The notes under the pieces: model-generated | Told to the model about the DNA's origin: nothing | Databases searched by the model: none | The model's input: only the letters and a program-made list of their open reading frames with translations | Assembly (NCBI GenBank): GCA_002762705.1 | Contig: PCVE01000110.1 | Location: 1,570 to 14,440, forward strand | Reading direction: 5' to 3' | DNA: 12,871 nucleotides | Origin: Candidatus Woesearchaeota archaeon CG11_big_fil_rev_8_21_14_0_20_43_8 | GTDB lineage: Archaea; Nanobdellota; Nanobdellia; Woesearchaeales; CG08-08-20-14 | Position numbers and translations under genes: made by a program | Shown: positions 1 to 4,785 of the stretch, one piece after another | Layout: each line of letters opens with the position of its first letter | Numbering within the stretch: position 1 is the stretch's first letter

Positions 1-512
1 ACAAGTCTTATTTTCTGTATGAATCTCCTTGCGTTGCTGAATATCTCGTCAACTCTTTTTTCTGTATAAGACCTTGATGCAGAATATCTTGCGATGTGGC
101 TATCTTTTCTCGCATCCTCAAAATATTTGACATATTCATCCGTGAATATCTTATATGCTTCATCCATAATATTCAGATATTCGACCTCAAGCTGATTCGG
201 GATCAACAGATGTCCAAGCGCGATCTGCGCCGCCATGTGATCCTTCACTTCAAACCCTCTTGTCAAAATCGCCGCTTTCGCGGCATAGAGTATCGAATAA
301 TAAGAGATTGTTATGGCCCAATAGTTCCAATGAAGTTTTATCGGCTGGTCCTTATTTGGCATTATATCTTTATGATGCCTTGCGATCAAAAGAGAATTCT
401 CTGCCTTGTCTATGAACTGCTTCACTTTGAAGCTCGCATTCGATCTAGATATTTTGTGGTCCCTTAGATATTTTTGGAAAGTGGAGTTGTATTTTCTCTT
501 ATCATATTCCAT
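1..512 (-). CDS. HEPN-domain protein, likely toxin of an MNT-HEPN pair (partial, C-terminus beyond the window)
   Basis: An open frame runs from an ATG at 512 down to the window edge without a stop (170 codons visible). The protein is mostly helical and basic. Features that suggest HEPN are a mid-protein segment NYWAITISYYSILYAAKAA followed by TRGFEVKDHM, and a later helix with ARKDSHIARYSAS. HEPN proteins paired with MNT nucleotidyltransferases are typically RNases neutralised by their partner. Here the Arg and His are separated by only three residues (RKDSH), one fewer than the usual R-x4-6-H, so RNase activity cannot be assumed. The start codon overlaps the end of the nucleotidyltransferase gene by 11 bases, so the two are co-transcribed and translationally coupled. 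The family call rests on pattern and on the neighbour; the role as toxin is inferred. Confidence 0.72.
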   Translation of the reverse strand, partial: MEYDKRKYNSTFQKYLRDHKISRSNASFKVKQFIDKAENSLLIARHHKDIMPNKDQPIKLHWNYWAITISYYSILYAAKAAILTRGFEVKDHMAAQIALGHLLIPNQLEVEYLNIMDEAYKIFTDEYVKYFEDARKDSHIARYSASRSYTEKRVDEIFSNARRFIQKIRL

Positions 513-1074
513 TCTTGACCAGCTCCCAAAATCGTTTTGGATTGTTCAGCACAACGTGATCCTTCAATGCCTGTTTCCCGACATTCTCATCATCATCTTT
601 GAGCATCACAATGAATTCCTTTTCACTGATGAATATTGGATTTATCTCGGTCTCTAGGACAAGCTCATTTTTTGCGAAGGAGATCGATCTTTCGCCTTTT
701 TTGTTGATTATCATCAGATCGATATCGCTTCCCTTATGCTCTTTTCCTTTAGCGTAGCTTCCAAAAAGAAGCACTATATCTTTGGTTTTCATATCACCAT
801 GGATGATCTTTATTTTAGGCTTTTTTTTTAGCAACTCTTTTTTTTCTTCTTCTGATGAAATTATGAGGTATGCTTCAGCGGTCTGTGATCTCCTGTTGAT
901 TTTGATTTCTTTTGTGTGCCCTATGGTCCTATATTCGATCAGGTCACCGATTCTTGTGATGACTCTGTGGAATGTCGCGTATGGGATCATCAGTGTGGTG
1001 CTTAATGAATGCATGGAAAATGTTTCCTGGATGTGTTTTCCAAGATAATTTATTATCTTCAATCTATTATCCAT
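502..1074 (-). CDS. MNT-type nucleotidyltransferase with N-terminal winged helix, likely antitoxin of the HEPN protein
   Basis: This 190-residue protein has two parts. Residues 1-65 look like a winged helix-turn-helix (TTLMIPYATFHRVITRIGDL, then a basic wing). Residues 98-145 carry the minimal nucleotidyltransferase signature: GS at 105-106, then SDIDL at 116-120, with a possible third acidic residue at Glu141 or Glu143. In characterised MNT-HEPN systems the MNT protein adenylylates and silences the HEPN RNase. A DNA-binding domain on the MNT protein also fits autoregulation, and a perfect 12-bp palindrome lies just upstream of the start. No ribosome site is visible before the ATG, and a TATA box centred about 32 bases upstream predicts a very short leader. 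The HEPN gene follows with an 11-base overlap. Confidence 0.85.
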   Translation of the reverse strand: MDNRLKIINYLGKHIQETFSMHSLSTTLMIPYATFHRVITRIGDLIEYRTIGHTKEIKINRRSQTAEAYLIISSEEEKKELLKKKPKIKIIHGDMKTKDIVLLFGSYAKGKEHKGSDIDLMIINKKGERSISFAKNELVLETEINPIFISEKEFIVMLKDDDENVGKQALKDHVVLNNPKRFWELVKNGI

Positions 1075-1080
1075 TTTTTA

Positions 1081-1092
1081 GATAATATTATC
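1081..1092. promoter_or_regulatory. Palindromic operator candidate of the MNT-HEPN operon
   Basis: GATAATATTATC is a perfect 12-bp palindrome between the TATA box and the MNT start codon. A further GATAAT half-site overlaps the first codons of the gene (ATGGATAATAG on the minus strand). The position, at the predicted transcription start, suits autorepression by the winged-helix MNT protein. The role is inferred. Confidence 0.45.
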
Positions 1093-1102
1093 CATTATGT
1101 GA

Positions 1103-1110
1103 TATATAAA
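1103..1110 (-). promoter_or_regulatory. Archaeal TATA box for the MNT-HEPN operon
   Basis: TTTATATA on the minus strand is centred about 32 bases before the MNT ATG at 1074, giving a nearly leaderless transcript. The surrounding stretch (TATATAAATGTTT on the plus strand) is also found at the promoter of the second toxin-antitoxin-like module at 2563-2575. Confidence 0.7.
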
Positions 1111-1162
1111 TGTTTTCATTGAATCTATGGGGATATTCTTTGTTTATTAGTTTGATCTCTCA

Positions 1163-1356
1163 ATGTCCAGTGGGTCCTGTGTGTGTATTTATTCGGATGG
1201 TTTTCGGTTTTGTTTTTTGGATTGTAAGTAGAGAAGTTGTACTTCAATTTTCATACTTATTTTCCATTGGACTTTTGGCAAAGGGCGCACTTCTTTTATT
1301 TGGGGTATGGGAAGTGAGGTGTGGGGTTTGATAGAAAGAAGCGCGCGGAGGTTTCT
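1163..1356. repeat. Structured dispersed repeat, copy A
   Basis: The core at 1163-1298 matches 2642-2778 with about seven differences including one single-base indel. A further shared tail, GCGCGGAGGTTTCTC-like, is at about 1341-1356. Inside the core are nested inverted repeats: 1165-1174 with 1263-1272, 1225-1230 with 1254-1259, and 1233-1237 with 1241-1245 around a TGT loop. A second hairpin pairs 1285-1296 (GCGCACTTCTTT) with 1335-1346 (AAAGAAGCGCGC), 11 of 12 positions. The copy fills the gap between the stop of the DUF6036-like gene and the promoter of the MNT gene. I do not recognise the family; a non-autonomous mobile element or a structured RNA are both possible, and the transcribed strand is not determined. 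Confidence 0.85.
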
Positions 1357-1365
1357 CTTTTTGTC

Positions 1366-1881
1366 TTAATCCTCTGCAAAATATCTCTTCACGATCAGAT
1401 TGATGTGATATTCATAATCCTCTTCTCTTCCGCTGTAGGTATCCTTGATCTCTTCAAAGCGAGATAATATATCTTCTTTGTCTAATTTGCATCTTTTTGA
1501 TATCGTCGCGATATCTTCTTCATCCCTTTCATTATATCTTGCAGCCTTTGTCAAGATTATGTCTATTGGAGATAACGCACGCAGTTCGATATTTTCCAGA
1601 TTGACGTCCATGACAATCGCTTTTTCTACAAAATCTGTTGGAAGCTGTTCTGAAAAGATGAATCCATCAACAAATATGTCGACATGGAATGGTGAATCTT
1701 TAGTCAATTCTTGAAAAGAATCTGCTTGGTCACTTGAGAGACAAAAATCAACATCTCGTGTTGATTCTTTCATGTTACGAAGAGTCATCGCTGTGCCACC
1801 GACAGCGACCAGCGTAATGTGTTGCTTTAGTTTTTGATCTATCTTCCTAAGCCAATCCAGCAGTGTTTCCTTTGTCAGCAT
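1366..1881 (-). CDS. DUF6036/AbiEii-like nucleotidyltransferase, second gene of an AbiE-like module
   Basis: This 171-residue protein has the nucleotidyltransferase signature of the DUF6036/AbiEii group: VAVGGTAMTLRN at 26-36 with GG at 28-29, STRDVDF at 40-46 with acids Asp43 and Asp45, and a third acid at Asp68 in HVDIF. Further on is LSPIDIILTKAARYNERDEED (103-123), which resembles the conserved 'L-s-p-x-D ... K ... R-x-x-x-R-D-x-x-D' helix pair of this group. In bacterial AbiE systems the AbiEii protein is a nucleotidyltransferase toxin acting on tRNA; whether this archaeal relative does so is unknown. The start overlaps the upstream gene by 7 bases and is preceded by a perfect GGAGGT (minus strand, 1893-1888) six bases before the ATG, so translation initiates internally in the operon. 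Confidence 0.78.
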   Translation of the reverse strand: MLTKETLLDWLRKIDQKLKQHITLVAVGGTAMTLRNMKESTRDVDFCLSSDQADSFQELTKDSPFHVDIFVDGFIFSEQLPTDFVEKAIVMDVNLENIELRALSPIDIILTKAARYNERDEEDIATISKRCKLDKEDILSRFEEIKDTYSGREEDYEYHINLIVKRYFAED

Positions 1882-2540
1882 GAATATACCTCCGCAAGCC
1901 TGAAGAAATCATCATCAAAGAATCTTCCAAGAAGATTCCATTTTTTGAGTCTCTTTGGTGTGGTCTTTTCTATAAATTCCATATATTCTTCGTCTTTCTC
2001 TTCTCCGAGCGTTAAGATTTTTTCTGTTTTATGTCTTTTTAGATATTTTATGAGGTCACGAAATTGTTTTTTTTCTTTAGCGATCATATCCGCAGTCTCC
2101 AAAAGATACCCTATTTTATTTTTGATATCATATTTAGATGCGACCTCAAGCAACTCAAATGGATCGATCTCATTTTTGATCAATAGTATTGGAATGGCTT
2201 CTATGTATCTGATCGATGATCTTTTGGTTAGGATCAATGCGATAAGTTCAGTCAATGAAATGATCTGTTGTTTCTTGTTTTCCTTAGTCTGCACTAGTTC
2301 ATATCCGTATTTCGCGAGATTATATGATATCATTCTATCATAATTTTTTTTATTTGGTCTTTGGATCCTGTCCAGGATCTTCGCATCTGTGAGTATTTTT
2401 GCTGCCAGTAATTTAGGCCTGATGGATCTTGATAGATAATTTCTTTCAGTCTGCTTCAGTGTTTTTCCTTTTAGCCTTTTCTCGATTGTCTTTATCTCGA
2501 CTGCGCCCAAGATTCTTGATATGTTCTGGTTTGGTAACAT
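1875..2540 (-). CDS. AbiEi-like transcriptional regulator/antitoxin candidate, first gene of the AbiE-like module
   Basis: This is a helical, basic protein of 221 residues starting MLPNQNISRI. An open frame extends further upstream to 2606, but the TATA box at 2563-2570 lies inside that extension and only 26 bases from the ATG at 2540, so 2540 is the supported, leaderless start. The N-terminal third (KGKTLKQTERNYLSRSIRPK) looks like a DNA-binding segment. The middle (IRYIEAIPILLIKNEIDPFELLEVA, then KIGYLLETA) resembles the substrate-binding-like helical part often found in regulators encoded beside DUF6036 nucleotidyltransferases. The gene overlaps that nucleotidyltransferase by 7 bases. Assignment as AbiEi-like antitoxin rests on gene order, length and pattern; no hallmark residue proves it. 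Confidence 0.55.
   Translation of the reverse strand: MLPNQNISRILGAVEIKTIEKRLKGKTLKQTERNYLSRSIRPKLLAAKILTDAKILDRIQRPNKKNYDRMISYNLAKYGYELVQTKENKKQQIISLTELIALILTKRSSIRYIEAIPILLIKNEIDPFELLEVASKYDIKNKIGYLLETADMIAKEKKQFRDLIKYLKRHKTEKILTLGEEKDEEYMEFIEKTTPKRLKKWNLLGRFFDDDFFRLAEVYSC
1888..1893 (-). promoter_or_regulatory. Strong internal ribosome binding site for the AbiEii-like gene
   Basis: GGAGGT on the minus strand, six bases before the ATG at 1881, lies within the coding end of the AbiEi-like gene. It fixes the nucleotidyltransferase start. The leaderless first gene of the same operon shows no such site. Confidence 0.7.
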
Positions 2541-2559
2541 AACCTTAAATAGGGTTATG
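2538..2559. promoter_or_regulatory. Inverted-repeat operator candidate overlapping the AbiEi-like start codon
   Basis: CATAACC, an 8-base spacer, then GGTTATG form a perfect 7-bp inverted repeat. It spans from the start codon of the AbiEi-like gene almost to its TATA box, so a bound regulator would block transcription start. AbiEi proteins are known to autoregulate through inverted repeats in their promoters; applying that here is inference. Confidence 0.5.
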
Positions 2560-2562
2560 TCA

Positions 2563-2570
2563 TATATAAA
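2563..2570 (-). promoter_or_regulatory. Archaeal TATA box for the AbiE-like module
   Basis: TTTATATA on the minus strand is centred 26 bases before the ATG at 2540, which predicts a leaderless transcript and argues against any longer upstream start. The stretch TATATAAATGTTT is shared with the MNT-HEPN promoter. Confidence 0.72.
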
Positions 2571-2588
2571 TGTTTCTACAATTATTTT

Positions 2589-2615
2589 GGGTTTGTGTGG
2601 GAACACAGTAAACCC
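2589..2615. other. Hairpin upstream of the AbiE-like promoter
   Basis: GGGTTT (2589-2594) pairs with AAACCC (2610-2615), and inside it GTGT (2595-2598) pairs with ACAC (2603-2606) around a four-base loop, with a three-base bulge on one side. It lies between repeat copy B and the TATA box. It may be a terminator-like or protein-binding structure; nothing decides this. Confidence 0.4.
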
Positions 2616-2640
2616 GATTAGTTTATTATCTTTATGTGCG

Positions 2641-2833
2641 CATGTCCAGTGGGTCCTGTGTGTGTATTTGTTCGGATGCTTTTCGGGTTCTGTTTTTTGG
2701 ATTGTAAGTAGAGAAGTTGTACTTCAATTTTCATACTTATTTCCCATTGGACTTTTGGCCAGGGGCGCACTTCTTTTTTTCTGGTGTTCTGAGTTTTGAG
2801 AAAGAAAAGCGCGGAGGTTTCTCCCCACTGGAC
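2641..2833. repeat. Structured dispersed repeat, copy B
   Basis: The core at 2642-2778 matches copy A (1163-1298) at about 95%. The pairing elements are kept: 2644-2653 with 2743-2752, 2705-2710 with 2734-2739, 2713-2717 with 2721-2725. The tail at 2809-2823 again carries GCGCGGAGGTTTCTC, and GCGC at 2765-2768 can pair with 2809-2812, flanked by TTCTTT/AAAGAA. Unlike copy A, this copy continues into CCCACTGGAC (2824-2833), an exact inverted complement of its left end GTCCAGTGGG. It is placed just upstream of the promoter of the AbiE-like module. Confidence 0.82.
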
Positions 2834-2917
2834 AGGCGGAGGATTTTCGATTCAATACTAGCAAGTTTGAATTCTGGCATCTGACAGATTTTCTTGATCC
2901 ACTGGACACTGGACATG
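2641..2917. mobile_element. Possible MITE-like element bounded by 11-bp terminal inverted repeats
   Basis: CATGTCCAGTG at 2641-2651 is matched by the exact reverse complement CACTGGACATG at 2907-2917, which would define a 277-bp element without a transposase. Two further inverted copies of the motif lie at 2824-2833 and 2899-2907, so the true right end is ambiguous. No target-site duplication is evident. The right boundary falls where the AbrB reading frame loses its 5' end. This interpretation is tentative. Confidence 0.35.
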
Positions 2918-2926
2918 ATGCTGTGA

Positions 2927-3193
2927 AGAATAAATAATGGTGTAGAGATCGATGGCTGGAAATGCCCTTGTGGTGAGAGATATTATAACCCAGAGAAAGC
3001 TCAGCAGATACTTGCGTTGAACAAGCTGAAGAAACAGAGATTCCAGCTGACTTTGAGCCGGATAAAGAGTAATCTGATACTTCGGATACCAAAGGATGTA
3101 AGTGATGCGCTTGATCTGCATAATGGTGGAAAAGTCGAATTTCAATTGAAGGATGCCTCAGAGATAGTGATCCATCCGCTGTCGAACAAATGA
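2927..3193 (+). pseudogene. AbrB/MazE/SpoVT-type antitoxin frame lacking a normal start codon
   Basis: The frame is open for 88 codons from after a TGA at 2924-2926 to a TGA at 3191-3193. It has two parts: a short Cys-containing head (GWKCPCGERYYNPEKAQ) and a clear swapped-hairpin AbrB domain (LILRIPKDVSDALDLHNGGK, then VEFQL and EIVIHP). Such proteins bind DNA as antitoxins or regulators. There is no in-frame ATG or GTG before the Cys head. ATG ATG CTG at 2915-2923 is in frame but followed at once by the TGA; an ATG at 2937 is one frame off. The first in-frame TTG (3017) would leave a 58-residue AbrB core. No TATA box is visible at a suitable distance, and no toxin gene follows, since its stop abuts the convergent gene at 3194. 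I read it as a decayed or truncated orphan antitoxin, though a non-canonical start is possible. Confidence 0.7.
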
Positions 3194-3892
3194 TCACTCG
3201 ATCTCGAACTTGAAATTTATCTCTAAATTGGTAGAATCCGGCTTATAGAGTCTTATGCTGAATGGATTCTTCATGGCAAGCAGCTCTGTCTCTTCTGATA
3301 TCGTAGTCGCAGTCAGGATATCTCCATCAGCTTCCAGCGTAGATGTCGTGTTTGATGTATGTATGCTTGTATCGTCCTGTGTCTTTGTGAATGTTGACTG
3401 TCCTATCGGTTTATTTTTTAATTCTTCTGCTGTCATATCGGCATGGAGGATATCTCCGATCGACGTAGAGAATGACATAGGGATGAATGCGCTTCCTAAA
3501 GTGTTGTTCTTTGTTATCTTCAATTGATCTTCGGTTGTTGATACCTGGCTTATCACTGTGTTGTAGAATTTTTCCTTTGGGTTGAATCCAATCAGGAATG
3601 ATCTCTTCTCTCCTTTTTTAAGTGTGATCGGGCTCGTTAGATTAATTATTGGCGATGTGATCTCTAAGAGATATGTCATGTCACCTAGCTCCCTGTTCGT
3701 CATCGTGAATGTGAGATTCCTTGATTCGTTTGTCTTTATCAGAGTTGGTAGATTTTCTGGATCCTCAAAATATAATTCAGAGAATGCTTCTTTCTTCATC
3801 ATCTGATGCCGCATTATGAGATTGAACGCCGCGCTTCCTATGATGCATACCACAAGAGTGATTACGAGATACTTGTATAGTTGCTGGTTCAT
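3194..3892 (-). CDS. Single-pass membrane-anchored extracytoplasmic protein, paralog of its upstream neighbour
   Basis: This 232-residue protein of unknown function has a short N-terminus and one hydrophobic segment (about residues 6-25, YLVITLVVCIIGSAAF). The rest lacks further membrane segments and is rich in Thr, Ser and Asn with several N-x-S/T sequons, as expected for a domain outside the cell. Blocks shared with the upstream protein are LYF...LP after the anchor, FTMTNRELGDMTYLLEI, a KGEKRSFLIGF-like strand, and DMTAEELKNKP followed by FTKT..DT. The two are therefore old tandem paralogs. The ATG overlaps the stop of the upstream gene in ATGA, so they are translationally coupled and may form a complex. 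Its TGA abuts the TGA of the convergent AbrB frame (TGATCA at 3191-3196). Confidence 0.75.
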   Translation of the reverse strand: MNQQLYKYLVITLVVCIIGSAAFNLIMRHQMMKKEAFSELYFEDPENLPTLIKTNESRNLTFTMTNRELGDMTYLLEITSPIINLTSPITLKKGEKRSFLIGFNPKEKFYNTVISQVSTTEDQLKITKNNTLGSAFIPMSFSTSIGDILHADMTAEELKNKPIGQSTFTKTQDDTSIHTSNTTSTLEADGDILTATTISEETELLAMKNPFSIRLYKPDSTNLEINFKFEIE

Positions 3893-4713
3893 TTTACCTG
3901 GTAAGAGAATGATAATCCCTGATATCGTTCAAGCTTTGTCGCTTTGTCTATGTTTCCCTGCACGCCTTTCTTCTGCAGCTTGATCAGGAAGACATCGTTG
4001 ATCGGAATGTACACTTTTGATACTGAATCATAATCGACGATGAGTCTGTTGCTCTTGACCTGAAGCGTGACTTCAATCGTCGTGACTGTCTTTTGGTCTT
4101 TTGTCTCTACTGTGTCAGTGTATGTCTTTGTGAATGGTCTGTATTTTATTTCATCAAGAGTCATGTCTGTCTGGTATGTGTTCTCACCAAAACCACTCAG
4201 GTCATGACTCAAGGGAAGATATCGCACATCGAATTGGTTGTCTTTATCCGGCACCAACGCAACTGTCCCAAGCCAGGCATCATCTGGGATGTCGATCTCG
4301 TCTTTTCTCATGTCTGATTCTTCATGGTCGATGACCCATCTGTCTGTCGGCTCGACTGTCAGCGTGAATGTCCTTGACTTTGCTGGTTCGAGTGTGAACT
4401 CTTTCGTCTCTTTGTAGATCTTTGAATATATATCCATAATGTAATCTGTGTCTGAGAGCTCATTTGAGATCACTGTGAAGACGATCTCGTATTTATCCCC
4501 AGCTACAAGCTGTTCAGGACCTTTCATGCCTTTTGTGACGTTAAGCAGCCCAAGGCTGATCTCGCTTGGCAGGTCGGTCTCGGCGTTGAAATAGAGGACT
4601 GTCGATCCGGCACTTGGCTCTGGCTTGAGCTCTTTATAAAGAAATACAGCGAATATGAGCAGCGCGATGACTGCTATTATCCCAAAATAGCTCTTTTTGC
4701 CCTTTTTTGCCAT
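3889..4713 (-). CDS. Single-pass membrane-anchored extracytoplasmic protein
   Basis: This 274-residue protein of unknown function starts MAKKGKKSYFG, a positively charged cytoplasmic tip, followed by one membrane segment (about residues 9-27, YFGIIAVIALLIFAVFLYK). The remaining 245 residues are predicted extracytoplasmic, with alternating short hydrophobic stretches typical of beta-sandwich domains: KYEIVFTVISNELSDTDYIM and SRTFTLTVEP look like paired strands of an Ig-like fold. It shares its domain order with the downstream protein. The start is fixed by the TATA box centred about 29 bases upstream and by the lysine-rich tip. It is transcribed divergently from the glycan operon, which may mean a role at the cell surface, but nothing ties it to glycan synthesis directly. 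Confidence 0.75.
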   Translation of the reverse strand: MAKKGKKSYFGIIAVIALLIFAVFLYKELKPEPSAGSTVLYFNAETDLPSEISLGLLNVTKGMKGPEQLVAGDKYEIVFTVISNELSDTDYIMDIYSKIYKETKEFTLEPAKSRTFTLTVEPTDRWVIDHEESDMRKDEIDIPDDAWLGTVALVPDKDNQFDVRYLPLSHDLSGFGENTYQTDMTLDEIKYRPFTKTYTDTVETKDQKTVTTIEVTLQVKSNRLIVDYDSVSKVYIPINDVFLIKLQKKGVQGNIDKATKLERYQGLSFSYQVK

Positions 4714-4714
4714 C

Positions 4715-4730
4715 GTAACCCAAGGGTAAC
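4715..4730. promoter_or_regulatory. Near-palindrome at the divergent promoter
   Basis: GTAACCCAAGGGTAAC contains the inverted pair ACCC/GGGT around AA, flanked by GTAAC on both sides in direct orientation. It sits between the shared TATA box and the minus-strand start at 4713, a plausible regulator site. No regulator is identified. Confidence 0.3.
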
Positions 4731-4736
4731 AATAAG

Positions 4737-4746
4737 ATTTATAAAT
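4737..4746. promoter_or_regulatory. Palindromic TATA box, possibly serving both directions
   Basis: ATTTATAAAT is self-complementary, so it reads as a good archaeal TATA box on both strands. It is about 29 bases from the minus-strand ATG at 4713 (leaderless) and about 44 bases from the plus-strand ATG at 4786, leaving a leader of roughly 18 bases that holds a ribosome site (GGGTGG at 4773-4778). No other TATA box is seen in the 72-base gap. Confidence 0.65.
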
Positions 4747-4785
4747 ATTTTGGAATCTATATTCTTGAACAAGGGTGGTAGATAC

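Noticed and set aside
1078..1095. Five-residue upstream mini-frame (ATGGATAATATTATCTAA, minus strand) before the MNT start
   Set aside because: It lies at or upstream of the predicted transcription start and coincides with the palindromic operator, which explains the sequence.
1110..1331. Short plus-strand open frame through repeat copy A (a similar one lies at 2521-2799 over copy B)
   Set aside because: The two translations agree only because the repeat is duplicated; the single-base indel between copies shifts the frame, and there is no ribosome site or TATA box.
1165..1346. Using G-U wobbles to decide which strand of the repeat is transcribed
   Set aside because: The signals conflict: the outer stem (1165-1174 with 1263-1272) pairs better as plus-strand RNA, while the second hairpin (1285-1296 with 1335-1346) pairs better as minus-strand RNA.
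1875..2606. Longer 243-residue form of the AbiEi-like protein starting at 2606
   Set aside because: Its extra N-terminus spans the TATA box and operator; the ATG at 2540 lies at the predicted transcription start.
1163..2917. CRISPR array, tRNA or box C/D-type RNA gene in the repeats
   Set aside because: There are only two long copies 1.48 kb apart with no regular spacers, and no tRNA cloverleaf or CCA-type end was seen.
2724..3197. Minus-strand open frames of 157 and 95 codons across the repeat and the AbrB frame
   Set aside because: They oppose the AbrB domain, whose sequence is recognisable, and their own translations are low-complexity with no motif or promoter.
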